Assembly (NCBI GenBank): GCA_938023775.1
Contig: CALJDB010000299.1
Location: 1-11,905 of the forward strand
Source of the DNA: an uncultured Clostridia bacterium
GTDB taxonomy: Bacteria; Bacillota; Clostridia; Oscillospirales; Oscillospiraceae
Direction of reading: 5' to 3'
Length of the DNA: 11,905 nucleotides
This document shows positions 1-6,485 of this stretch, piece by piece. The notes beneath the pieces were generated by a model that was not told the origin of the DNA, did no database searches, and saw only the letters and a program-made list of their open reading frames with translations. The position numbers and the translations under genes were made by a program. The first letter of the stretch is position 1. The number at the start of each line of letters is the position of its first letter.

Positions 1-45
1 TTCAATTCCGACTCGAATAAAACAACAAAAAGACGAAAAAAATCT

Positions 46-63
46 TTGTTTTTTTCTTGACAA
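46..63 (+). promoter_or_regulatory. Candidate Rex operator overlapping the -35 box
   Basis: The 18-mer TTGTTTTTTTCTTGACAA fits the Rex operator pattern TTGTTAA-N4-TTAACAA at 11 of 14 defined positions. The outer TTGTT and ACAA arms are intact and the mismatches lie in the inner A/T positions. It overlaps the -35 hexamer, so a bound protein would block RNA polymerase. Rex is the NADH/NAD+-sensing repressor known to control crt-bcd-etfBA-hbd operons in Clostridia. The flanking T-run makes a chance match easier, so this is tentative. Confidence 0.4.
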
Positions 64-85
64 TCATGGAAGGACGTGTTACAAT
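57..85 (+). promoter_or_regulatory. Sigma-A type promoter of the butyrate operon
   Basis: A perfect -35 hexamer TTGACA (57-62) is separated by exactly 17 bases from TACAAT (80-85), one mismatch from the -10 consensus. The expected transcript start is near 92, giving a leader of about 150 nt before crt. The bases upstream (1-56) are rich in A and T tracts, as in an UP-element-like region, in sharp contrast to the GC-rich genes. This is the only clear promoter before the five-gene operon. Confidence 0.75.
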
Positions 86-151
86 GCGAAACCGTAGCGA
101 GCTTGCCAAAAATATAACGAGCCCGTCGGGAAAAAGCACCCCTCCCCCGCT

Positions 152-178
152 CAGCCGCGCAAGGCGGCGCTGTTTTTT
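152..178 (+). terminator. Attenuator-like hairpin with T6 in the crt leader
   Basis: Within the untranslated leader, GCCGC (154-158) can pair with GCGGC (164-168) around a 5-nt loop. An alternative fold pairs CAGCCGC with GCG and GCTG across a 2-nt bulge, ending directly before TTTTTT (173-178). A GC hairpin followed by six T is the form of an intrinsic terminator. It lies downstream of the promoter and upstream of crt, so it could reduce read-through into the operon. No leader peptide or known riboswitch fold was recognised. Confidence 0.35.
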
Positions 179-204
179 GCGGGAATGCGTCAAAAATTTA
201 TCAA

Positions 205-225
205 TTCCGCCGCAAAAGGGCGGAA
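205..225 (+). promoter_or_regulatory. Small hairpin next to the crt ribosome-binding site
   Basis: TTCCGCC (205-211) and GGCGGAA (219-225) form a perfect 7-bp stem with a 7-nt loop. The stem ends three bases before the AGGAGG at 229-234. It may modulate ribosome access or act as the antiterminator partner of the preceding hairpin, but this is inference from position only. Confidence 0.3.
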
Positions 226-242
226 AGCAGGAGGAAAAGATT

Positions 243-1019
243 ATGGCTTATGTGCGTTATGAGCTGCGCGGCAATGCGGCGCTGGTGACGATCGACCGGC
301 AGGAGGCGCTCAATGCGCTTTGCAGCGCCGTGCTTGACGAGCTGGACGCCGTTATCACCCGCGCCGAGGCGGACGACGCAGTGCGCGCCGTTGTCATCAC
401 GGGTGCGGGGCGCGCCTTTGTCGCGGGCGCGGATATTGCGGAGATGGCGGGCTTCTCCTCCGCGGAGGGCAGGCGCTTTTCCACGCGCGGCAACGCGGTG
501 CTCGCCCGGCTGGAGACGATGGCGAAGCCCGTCATCGCGGCGGTGAACGGCTTTGCCCTCGGCGGCGGCTGCGAGCTCGCCCTCGCCTGCGATATCCGGC
601 TCGCCGGCGAAAAGGCGAAGTTCGGTCAGCCGGAGACCGGACTCGGCATCACGCCCGGCTTCGGCGGAACGCAGCGGCTCGCGCGCATCATCGGCGTATC
701 GCGCGCGATGGAGCTGCTGTTCACGGCGCGCATCGTCGGCGCGCCGGAGGCGGAGCGGCTCGGACTTGTCAGCGCAGTTTACCCGCAGGAGGAGCTTTTA
801 GACCGCGCGCTTGCGCTCGCAGAGACGATCGCCGCAAACGCGCCTATCGCCGTCGCGGAGTCGAAGCGCTGCGTCCGCTTCGGGCTCCAGACCGACATGG
901 CGACGGCAGCCGCCTTCGAGGCGGAGGCATTCGGCGTTACCTGCGGCACGGAGGATAAGCGCGAGGGCATGAGCGCCTTCCTCGAAAAGCGCGCGGAGAA
1001 GCGCTTCGTGAATCGGTAA
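243..1019 (+). CDS. crt: Crotonase (3-hydroxybutyryl-CoA dehydratase / enoyl-CoA hydratase)
   Basis: This cytoplasmic enzyme interconverts 3-hydroxybutyryl-CoA and crotonyl-CoA, the dehydration step of butyrate synthesis. The 258-residue protein has the usual length of short-chain crotonases. The oxyanion-hole segment with GAGRAFVAGADI lies near residues 54-65. Both catalytic glutamates are present: Glu111 in GGGCELA and Glu131 in GQPETGLGITPG. The C-terminal part (FEAEAF, then an EKR helix) also resembles clostridial Crt from memory. The start is the ATG 8 nt after a perfect AGGAGG (229-234). The open frame continues upstream to about 57, but that stretch contains the promoter and shows no family similarity. 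It is the first gene of crt-hbd-bcd-etfB-etfA, with 38 bases before hbd. The neighbours make butyryl-CoA synthesis far more likely than general fatty-acid oxidation. Confidence 0.95.
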   Translation: MAYVRYELRGNAALVTIDRQEALNALCSAVLDELDAVITRAEADDAVRAVVITGAGRAFVAGADIAEMAGFSSAEGRRFSTRGNAVLARLETMAKPVIAAVNGFALGGGCELALACDIRLAGEKAKFGQPETGLGITPGFGGTQRLARIIGVSRAMELLFTARIVGAPEAERLGLVSAVYPQEELLDRALALAETIAANAPIAVAESKRCVRFGLQTDMATAAAFEAEAFGVTCGTEDKREGMSAFLEKRAEKRFVNR

Positions 1020-1037
1020 ATCAACAAAATTTTTTGC

Positions 1038-1043
1038 AGGAGG
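1038..1043 (+). promoter_or_regulatory. Ribosome-binding site of hbd (start ambiguous)
   Basis: A perfect AGGAGG lies 5 nt before an in-frame GTG (1049) and 14 nt before the ATG at 1058. The spacing favours GTG. The family N-terminus (MKK-x-x-VIG-x-G) favours ATG, for which GGAGAG (1042-1047) is a weaker site 10 nt away. The difference is three residues. Confidence 0.6.
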
Positions 1044-1057
1044 AGAGCGTGGTTATC

Positions 1058-1906
1058 ATGAAAAAAGCAACGGTGATCGGCGGCGGAACGATGGGGCTGG
1101 AGATCGCGCAGGTCTTTGCGCGCAGCGGCTGGTCCGTGACGGTGCGGGACATCAGCGACGAGATTCTGGACCGCTCCCGCGCGCGGCTGGAGCGCAGCCT
1201 CGGAAAGCTGGAGAGCAAGGGCCGCATCGACGGCGCGCAGCGCGCGCAGATCGCGGCGAACATCGCCTTCACGACGGCGCTTTCCGCCGCGGCGGACGCC
1301 GACATGGTCGTGGAGGCGGCGGTGGAGAACGAGAAGATCAAAAAGGACATCTTCGCGGAGCTGGACGGTATCTGCCGCCCGGAGACGATCTTCGCGACCA
1401 ACACCTCCTCCATTTCCGTCACGGCGCTCGCCGCGGCGACGGGGCGCGCGGACCGCTTTATCGGCATGCACTTTTTCAACCCTGCCACGGTGATGCGCCT
1501 CGTGGAGGTCATCCGCGGCGCCCACACCTCCGACGAGACCTACGAGACCGTTTCCTCCGTTGCGCGCGGGCTGGGCAAGGAGCCCGTCGCGGTCAACGAG
1601 GCGCCCGGCTTCGTTGTGAACCGGCTGCTCATCCCGATGATCAATGAGGCGGTTGAGCTTGTGGAGACCGGCGTCGCGAGCCCGGCGGACGTCGACAAGG
1701 CGATGCAGCTCGGCGCGAACCACCCGATGGGACCCCTGACGCTGGGCGACTTTATCGGGCTGGACGTCTGCCTTGCGATCATGGACGTGCTCTACGAGGA
1801 GACGCGCGACAGCAAATACCGCGCGAGTCTGCTGCTGCGCAAGATGGTCGCCGGCGGGCTGCTGGGCCGCAAGACGGGCAGAGGCTTTTACGATTATGGC
1901 AAGTGA
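1058..1906 (+). CDS. hbd: 3-hydroxybutyryl-CoA dehydrogenase, NAD-type
   Basis: It reduces acetoacetyl-CoA to 3-hydroxybutyryl-CoA in the cytoplasm, the step before crotonase. The 282-residue length matches clostridial Hbd. The N-terminal Rossmann fold carries the dinucleotide loop GGGTMG (8-13), and Asp31 at the end of the second strand suggests NAD(H) rather than NADP(H). The active-site residues are all present: Ser117 in TNTSS, His138 in GMHFFNP, Glu150 in RLVEVI and Asn188 in PGFVVNR. The C-terminal all-helical domain with NHPMGPLTLGDFIGLD and GRKTGRGFYDY is intact. One oddity is the loop after GTMG, which reads LEIAQ where most relatives have SGIAQ, placing Glu15 at a usual glycine. The start could instead be GTG 1049. 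The gene lies 38 bases after crt and 12 before bcd. Confidence 0.95.
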   Translation: MKKATVIGGGTMGLEIAQVFARSGWSVTVRDISDEILDRSRARLERSLGKLESKGRIDGAQRAQIAANIAFTTALSAAADADMVVEAAVENEKIKKDIFAELDGICRPETIFATNTSSISVTALAAATGRADRFIGMHFFNPATVMRLVEVIRGAHTSDETYETVSSVARGLGKEPVAVNEAPGFVVNRLLIPMINEAVELVETGVASPADVDKAMQLGANHPMGPLTLGDFIGLDVCLAIMDVLYEETRDSKYRASLLLRKMVAGGLLGRKTGRGFYDYGK

Positions 1907-1918
1907 GGAGCGGAAACG

Positions 1919-3082
1919 ATGGATTTTCAGCTGACACGGCAGCAGGCGATGCTGCAAAAGCTCTTCCGCGATTTTGCCGCGCGCGAGGTGAAGCCCCTCG
2001 CCGCCGAGATAGACGAGACGGAGCGCTTCCCTGCCGAAACGGTGCGGAAAATGGCGCAGCGCGGCATGCTGGGCATTTACCTCCCGCGGGAATACGGCGG
2101 CGCGGGCGCGGATTATCTGAGCTATGTCCTCGCCGTGGAGGAGCTGAGCCGAGTCTGCGCCACGACGGGTGTCATCCTCTCGGCGCACACGAGCCTTTGC
2201 TGCGCGCCGATTTTTGAAAACGGCACGCCGGAGCAGAAGGCAAAATATCTTCCGCGGCTCTGCTCCGGCGAATGGCTCGGCGCCTTTGCGATGACGGAGT
2301 CCGGCGTGGGCACGGACGCGCAGGGGCAGCAGACCGTCGCCGTGCTCGATGAGGGCGGCGAAAACTGGGTCCTGAACGGCTCGAAGATTTTCATCACGAA
2401 CGCCGGGGCGGCGGACCTTTTCGTCGTCATCGCCGTTACCGGAACGGTGCCGGACCACCGCGGGCGCTCCGGCAAGGAGATCTCCGCCTTCCTCGTGGAG
2501 CGCACGGACCCCGGCTTCTCCGTCGGCAAGCGCGAGAAAAAGATGGGCATCCGCGGCTCAAGCACCTGCGAGCTGGTGTTTGAAAACTGCGTCATTCCCC
2601 GCGACCGTCTGCTCGGCAGGCAGGGCAAGGGCTTCGCCCTCGCGATGAAAACACTCGACGGCGGGCGCATCGGCATCGCGGCGCAGGCGCTCGGCATCGG
2701 CGAGGGCGCGGTGGCGGAGACTGTGGCGTATACGCGAGAGCGCATGCAGTTCGGCAAGCGCATCAGCCAGTTCCAGAACACCCAGTTCCAGCTCGCCGAC
2801 ATGCACACGCGCATGGAGGCGGCGAAATACCTCGTTTACTCCGCCGCGCTGAAAAAGCAAAGCGGCGCGCCCTACTCCGCGGACGCCGCGATGGCGAAGC
2901 TCTTCGCCGCGGAGGCGGCGAGCGACGTGACGCGCCGCGCCGTCCAGCTCTTCGGCGGCTACGGCTACACCCGCGATTACCCCGTGGAGCGCATGATGCG
3001 CGACGCGAAGATCACGGAGATTTATGAGGGCACGAGCGAGGTCCAGCGCATGGTCATCGCCGCGGCGCTCGGTGTGAGCTGA
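1919..3082 (+). CDS. bcd: Butyryl-CoA dehydrogenase (short-chain acyl-CoA dehydrogenase)
   Basis: This FAD enzyme reduces crotonyl-CoA to butyryl-CoA, in Clostridia as a complex with EtfAB that couples the reaction to ferredoxin reduction. The 387 residues form the usual acyl-CoA dehydrogenase layout: N-terminal helices (1-120), a middle beta domain with FAMTESGVGTDA (123-134) and NGSKIFITNA (about 153-162), and a C-terminal helical domain. The C-terminal signature GGYGYTRDYPVERMMRDAKITEIYEGTSE contains the catalytic base Glu370 in YEGT. A short insertion around GTVPDHRGRSGKE (about 175-187) makes it a few residues longer than common clostridial Bcd. The ATG lies 8 nt after GAGGAG, which itself overlaps the hbd stop codon, so the two genes are probably coupled. 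etfB starts 14 bases after its stop. Confidence 0.95.
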   Translation: MDFQLTRQQAMLQKLFRDFAAREVKPLAAEIDETERFPAETVRKMAQRGMLGIYLPREYGGAGADYLSYVLAVEELSRVCATTGVILSAHTSLCCAPIFENGTPEQKAKYLPRLCSGEWLGAFAMTESGVGTDAQGQQTVAVLDEGGENWVLNGSKIFITNAGAADLFVVIAVTGTVPDHRGRSGKEISAFLVERTDPGFSVGKREKKMGIRGSSTCELVFENCVIPRDRLLGRQGKGFALAMKTLDGGRIGIAAQALGIGEGAVAETVAYTRERMQFGKRISQFQNTQFQLADMHTRMEAAKYLVYSAALKKQSGAPYSADAAMAKLFAAEAASDVTRRAVQLFGGYGYTRDYPVERMMRDAKITEIYEGTSEVQRMVIAAALGVS

Positions 3083-3096
3083 AGGGAGGGGAGCAA

Positions 3097-3906
3097 ATGA
3101 AAATCATCGTATGCGTCAAGCAGGTGCCGGACACCGACGCCGCCGTGCTGCGGCGGGACGGCACGCTCGACCGCGCCGCCATGCCGGCGAGGCTGAATGC
3201 GGACGACGCCGCTGCCCTTGCCGCCGCGCTGCGCGAGCGCGAACGGGAGCCGGACGCGCGTGTCACGGTCCTCACGATGGGTCCGCCGGAGGCGGAGGAG
3301 GCGCTGCGCGAGTGCCTCGCCGTCGGTGCGGACGAGGCGGTGCTCCTCAGCTGCCGCGAGTTTGCCGGGGCGGACACCTTTGCCACGAGCGAGTGTCTCG
3401 CCGCCGCCGTCCGACTGCTCGGTCTCGGCGCGGAGGACCTTGTCTTCTGCGGCCGCGCCGCCTCGGACGGCGAGACCGCACAGGTCGGTCCCCAGCTCGC
3501 GGAAAAGCTCGGCATACCGCAGGCGACGGCGGTCACGGCGCTCGAGCGCAGCCCCGACGGCGTCAGGGCCCGCTGTGCGCGCGACGGGGAAACGGTGCGC
3601 CTTGCGCTGCCGACGCCCTGCCTGCTCACTTGCGCACGGGAGCTCGCCGCGCCACGGCAGGCGACGGTCCGCGGCGTGGTGGAGAGCTTTGAAAAGCCGC
3701 TTCGCCGCCTCGGCGCGGCGGAGCTTGGCCTCGCACCGGAGACGGTGGGGCTTGCCGGCTCCCCGACCCGGATCAGCGCGACCTATCCGCCTCCGCCGCG
3801 CCCCGCGGGCGAGCTGCTCGAGGGCAGCGGGAGCGAGACCTGTGCCCGGCTTGCCGCAATTTTGTGCGAGCGGGGACTTCTCGGAAAGGAGCGTGAGGCG
3901 CAATGA
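3097..3906 (+). CDS. etfB: Electron-transfer flavoprotein beta subunit
   Basis: It is the small subunit of the EtfAB dimer that carries electrons to and from butyryl-CoA dehydrogenase. The 269 residues start with the typical MKIIVCVKQVPDT and contain VTVLTMGPP (56-64), FAGADT (89-94), DGETAQVGPQ (124-133) and GSPT (221-224). The DG-[DE]-TAQVGP segment is the form found in bifurcating, beta-FAD-carrying Etfs of Clostridia. AMP-binding mitochondrial EtfB instead has a DDDCNQTGQ-type segment. With bcd next door, this supports flavin-based electron bifurcation from NADH, though it is not proof. The protein is unusually rich in Ala and Arg, consistent with the high GC. The ATG follows a GGAGGGG site, and the stop overlaps the etfA start in an ATGA. 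Confidence 0.94.
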   Translation: MKIIVCVKQVPDTDAAVLRRDGTLDRAAMPARLNADDAAALAAALREREREPDARVTVLTMGPPEAEEALRECLAVGADEAVLLSCREFAGADTFATSECLAAAVRLLGLGAEDLVFCGRAASDGETAQVGPQLAEKLGIPQATAVTALERSPDGVRARCARDGETVRLALPTPCLLTCARELAAPRQATVRGVVESFEKPLRRLGAAELGLAPETVGLAGSPTRISATYPPPPRPAGELLEGSGSETCARLAAILCERGLLGKEREAQ

Positions 3907-4931
3907 CACAAGGAGGAAACGGCGTGTGGGTGCTCTGCGAGCAGCGCGGCGGGCGCGTAACGGAGGACAGCCTCCGGCTCCTCGGCGCGGGCAGGCGCCT
4001 TGCGGACGCGCGGGGAACGGAGCTTTCCGCTCTGCTTCTCGGCTTCCGGCTCGGCGCGGAGCAGACCGCGGCGCTCGGCAATGCCGGGGCTGACCGGGTC
4101 TATCTCTGCGATGACCCGCTCCTCGCCGATTACGCCACGGAGCCGTATACCCGCGTGCTCTGCTCCCTTGCGGAGGAAAGAAAGCCCGAAATTCTGCTCC
4201 TGCCCGCCACGGCGACGGGGCGCGATCTTGCGCCGCGTGCGGCTGCGCGGCTGCGCACCGGACTCACCGCGGACTGCACCGCGCTCGCGCTCGACGCGGA
4301 GACCGGCTGCCTGAAAATGACGCTGCCCGCCTTCGGCGGACGGCTGATGGCGGACATCGTCTGTCCGGAGCGCCGCCCCCAGATGGCGACGGTGCGTCCC
4401 GGCGCGGCGGAGCGAGCCCCGGCGTCGGCGGCGCGCGCCGCGGCGGTGGAGCGCGTGGCGGCGCGGTTTGCGACGGCGGACTGCCGCGCGGTGCTGCTCG
4501 GAACGGAGCCGCTGCCGGCGGAGGCGGGGCAGGGACTTGCCGAAGCGGAGACGGTCGTCGCCGTCGGACGCGGCATTCTGCGCGACGGCGCGCGGGGTCT
4601 TGCCGTCGCGGAGGACCTCGCCGCGGCGCTTGGCGGCGTCGTCGGCGCAACGCGGCCGGTCGTGGAGGCGGGGCTGCTCGGAGGCGAGCGCCAGATCGGT
4701 CAGACCGGTGTGATCGTCCGTCCGCGGCTTTATGTCGCGCTCGGCGTTTCCGGCGCGATCCAGCACCTCGCTGGCATGCAGGACTCCGACTGCATCGTCG
4801 CCGTCAACAAAAACCCCGGCGCGCCCATCTTCGCCGCCGCGACTTACGGCATCGCGGGCGATTTGTTCGAGGTCGCCCCTCGCCTCGCTGCGGCGATCCG
4901 CGCGCATAAATCCGCGGGAAAGAACGAATAA
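3903..4931 (+). CDS. etfA: Electron-transfer flavoprotein alpha subunit
   Basis: It is the large Etf subunit that binds the FAD exchanging electrons with Bcd. The 342 residues comprise an N-terminal domain (VWVLCEQRGG at 8-17, GRDLAPRAAARL at 106-117, LTADCT at 121-126, RPQMATVRPG at 158-167) and the C-terminal FAD domain. The FAD domain shows VGRGI (221-225), ATRPVV with Arg251, QIGQTG (264-269), SGAIQHLAGMQDSD (283-296) and NKNPGAPIF (302-310). The linker around 168-190 is shorter and Ala-rich. The ATG start overlaps the etfB stop by 4 bp, and the residues before VWV match the family. A strong internal AAGGAGG (3910-3916) sits 7 nt before an in-frame GTG at 3924, giving a possible second start seven residues later. 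It is the last gene of the butyrate operon. Confidence 0.94.
   Translation: MTQGGNGVWVLCEQRGGRVTEDSLRLLGAGRRLADARGTELSALLLGFRLGAEQTAALGNAGADRVYLCDDPLLADYATEPYTRVLCSLAEERKPEILLLPATATGRDLAPRAAARLRTGLTADCTALALDAETGCLKMTLPAFGGRLMADIVCPERRPQMATVRPGAAERAPASAARAAAVERVAARFATADCRAVLLGTEPLPAEAGQGLAEAETVVAVGRGILRDGARGLAVAEDLAAALGGVVGATRPVVEAGLLGGERQIGQTGVIVRPRLYVALGVSGAIQHLAGMQDSDCIVAVNKNPGAPIFAAATYGIAGDLFEVAPRLAAAIRAHKSAGKNE
3910..3916 (+). promoter_or_regulatory. Strong Shine-Dalgarno inside the first codons of etfA
   Basis: AAGGAGG lies within codons 3-5 of etfA as started at the overlapping ATG. It is 7 nt before an in-frame GTG (3924), a near-ideal distance. The ATG at 3903 has only a distant AAAGGAG (3885-3891, 11 nt away) or GAGG (3895-3898). 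Either the true start is GTG or ribosomes re-initiate here to boost EtfA. Confidence 0.6.
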
Positions 4932-4939
4932 ATGACCCG

Positions 4940-4969
4940 TTGCGCTTTGCGGGGCGGACAGTGTATAAT
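4940..4969 (+). promoter_or_regulatory. Probable promoter of the SDR-isomerase-kinase operon
   Basis: A perfect -10 TATAAT (4964-4969), preceded directly by TG, stands 18 bases after a weak -35 TTGCGC (4940-4945). It lies in the 98-base gap between etfA and the SDR-like gene. The expected start of transcription is around 4976. Read-through from the butyrate operon is also possible, as no U-rich terminator separates them. Confidence 0.5.
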
Positions 4970-4972
4970 GAA

Positions 4973-5000
4973 GGAGCCGGCGGCTGCGTCCGCCGGCTCC
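4973..5000 (+). promoter_or_regulatory. Perfect 11-bp GC-rich hairpin in the SDR gene leader
   Basis: GGAGCCGGCGG (4973-4983) and CCGCCGGCTCC (4990-5000) pair perfectly around a 6-nt loop. The structure begins 4 bases after the TATAAT, so it would cover the predicted transcript start. No T-run follows. It therefore does not look like a normal terminator. Alternatives are a DNA operator, a 5' stabilising stem, or a non-canonical terminator of the etfA transcript. Confidence 0.55.
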
Positions 5001-5029
5001 GAGGTTATTATCAACGGGAGGGCAAAGCG

Positions 5030-5776
5030 ATGCTGACATTGCAGGGCAGGACCATGGTCATTACCGGCGGGGCGGGAAACAACGGACTCGCCATCGTGCG
5101 GAGCGTCATCGAGCAGGGGATGAACGTCGCGTTCTTCAGCTCCAGCCTCAAAAAAGGGCAGGGCGCGGTGGACGCGCTGGAGCCGGAATACCGCGCCCAC
5201 GCCGTCGGGCTCAGCGCCGACGAGAGCGGCTATGACGCGGCGCTCGCCGCCGTTGCGGCGCGCTTCGGCAGTGTGGACGTGCTCGTGAACGCCGCGGGAC
5301 CTCACGAGAGCTTTCCGCTCGAGGACACGGACGAGGCGCGCTACGACGGCAACCAGCGATTGCTGAAGACCGCGTTTTTCACCGTGCGCCACGCGCTGCC
5401 CTACCTGGAGCGCAGCCGCGCCGCGCGCATCATCAACCTTACGACCGCGGAGGGGCGGCAGGGCGGCTGGCGTCCGGCTGCGGCGCAGGCGTGCGCCCGC
5501 GGCGGGCTCATTTCGCTGACTTACGCCCTCGCGCGCGAGCTGGGCGGCCGCGGCATTACCGCAAACTGCGTCTGCATCGCGCCCATCGAGGGCGACGTTC
5601 CGGCGCACGACACGCTCCCGGACGATGCGCGCGCCCGCCTCACGGCGATGACGCCGCTGGGCAGGCTCGGCGAGCCGCGGGACATCGTGTCCGCCGTGGA
5701 GTTCCTCGCGAGCGAGGAATCCGCCTTCGTCACCGGCGCGGTCATCGACGTGTCCGGCGGACTTGTGATGGGCTGA
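5030..5776 (+). CDS. SDR-family protein with replaced catalytic tetrad
   Basis: It is a 248-residue member of the short-chain dehydrogenase/reductase fold. Visible are the Rossmann loop TGGAGNNG (12-19), VDVLVNAAG (82-90), the RIINL strand (133-137) and a typical C-terminus with GRLGEPRDIVSAVEFLASEESAFVTGAVIDVSGG (211-244). The usual Tyr-x-x-x-Lys is absent: aligning RGGLISLTYALA with the usual KAGLIGLTKALA puts Arg157 at lysine and Gln153 at tyrosine. The catalytic serine position holds Thr139 (NLTT) and the Asn position appears to be Leu111. No nearby tyrosine compensates. It may bind NAD(P)(H) without classical chemistry, or use another mechanism; substrate unknown. The ATG follows GGGAGGG at 7 nt. 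The gene precedes a sugar isomerase and a sugar kinase, so a carbohydrate-related role is the best guess. General annotation as an SDR oxidoreductase is safe at fold level only. Confidence 0.85.
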   Translation: MLTLQGRTMVITGGAGNNGLAIVRSVIEQGMNVAFFSSSLKKGQGAVDALEPEYRAHAVGLSADESGYDAALAAVAARFGSVDVLVNAAGPHESFPLEDTDEARYDGNQRLLKTAFFTVRHALPYLERSRAARIINLTTAEGRQGGWRPAAAQACARGGLISLTYALARELGGRGITANCVCIAPIEGDVPAHDTLPDDARARLTAMTPLGRLGEPRDIVSAVEFLASEESAFVTGAVIDVSGGLVMG

Positions 5777-5793
5777 AGGGGGACAAACGGGCA

Positions 5794-6480
5794 ATGAAGC
5801 GTTCTGAAATCAACCGTGCTCTGCGCGAGATGGAGAATATGTGCCGCGAATACCGCTGCTATCTGCCGCCGTTTTGCTCTTTTACGCCGGAGCGGTGGGC
5901 GGCGCTCGGACATGAGTGGGACGAGGTGCGCGACTGCGCCCTCGGCTGGGACATCACGGACTACGGCCTCGGCGACTTTGACCGCGTGGGCTTTTCGCTC
6001 GTCACCATCCGCAACGGCAACCGCGCGATGGCGGATCGCTACCCGAAGGTCTATTCCGAAAAGCTGCTCTATCTGCGCGAGGGGCAGTATGCGCCGAACC
6101 ACTTCCACTGGTTCAAGACCGAGGACATCATAAACCGCGGCGGCGGCAACGTGCTCATCCGGGTGTATAACTCCCTGCCGGACGAGTCGATCGACCGCGT
6201 TTCCGACGTGACCGTCCACACGGACGGTCTCGCGCGCCGTGTCCCCGCCGGGACGCAGATCCGCCTGACGCCGGGCGAGAGCATCCACATTCAGCAGCGG
6301 CTTTACCACGATTTCACCGTCGAGCCCGGCACGGGTCCGGTGCTGCTCGGCGAGGTCAGCCAGTGCAACGATGACAATACGGATAACCGCTTCGAGCCGC
6401 CGGTCGGCCGCTTCCCCGCCATCGAGGAGGACGAGCCGCCCTACCGTCTGCTCTGCAACGAGTATCCGGCGGCGAGGTGA
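5794..6480 (+). CDS. D-lyxose/D-mannose isomerase (cupin family)
   Basis: The 228-residue protein resembles, along its full length, the E. coli-type D-lyxose ketol-isomerase family (DUF1498/Lyx_isomer) as I recall it. It shares the start MKRSEIN, LPPFCSFTPERW, ALGWDITDYGLGDF, NHFHWFKTEDIINRGGGN and the end LLCNEY. Members convert D-lyxose to D-xylulose and D-mannose to D-fructose with a divalent metal. The likely cupin metal ligands are His103, His105, Glu110 and His172 in LYHDF. It has no signal peptide and is cytoplasmic. It lies 17 bases after the SDR-like gene and 5 bases before the kinase, so the three are co-transcribed. With a fructokinase next door, mannose-to-fructose conversion is the more economical reading; the actual substrate cannot be told from sequence. 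Confidence 0.9.
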   Translation: MKRSEINRALREMENMCREYRCYLPPFCSFTPERWAALGHEWDEVRDCALGWDITDYGLGDFDRVGFSLVTIRNGNRAMADRYPKVYSEKLLYLREGQYAPNHFHWFKTEDIINRGGGNVLIRVYNSLPDESIDRVSDVTVHTDGLARRVPAGTQIRLTPGESIHIQQRLYHDFTVEPGTGPVLLGEVSQCNDDNTDNRFEPPVGRFPAIEEDEPPYRLLCNEYPAAR

Positions 6481-6485
6481 GCGGC

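Noticed and set aside
1..56. Possible weak hairpin between the A-rich and T-rich tracts, as a terminator of an upstream gene
   Set aside because: Pairing is only about five A/T base pairs with mismatches; the composition fits an AT-rich promoter flank better.
57..242. In-frame upstream extension of crt, including an ATG at 84
   Set aside because: It overlaps the promoter and likely transcript start, has no family similarity, and a perfect AGGAGG lies 8 nt before the ATG at 243.
983..1035. Hairpin AAGCGC/GCGCTT at the end of crt followed by a T-run
   Set aside because: The stem lies in the coding region and is 24 bases from the T-run at 1030-1035, too far for an intrinsic terminator. The hbd ribosome-binding site follows at once.
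779..2458. Open frame of 559 codons on the minus strand across crt, hbd and bcd
   Set aside because: It runs antisense through three well-supported genes, is Arg/His/Ala-rich and shows no motif. Long antisense frames are expected from high-GC codon use.
4968..5036. 22-codon frame starting at the ATG within TATAATG and overlapping the SDR start
   Set aside because: Its start lies inside the -10 box, before the predicted transcript start, and it has no ribosome-binding site.
3783..5039. Open frame of 418 codons on the minus strand opposite etfA
   Set aside because: It is an Arg-rich antisense shadow of a strongly supported gene.
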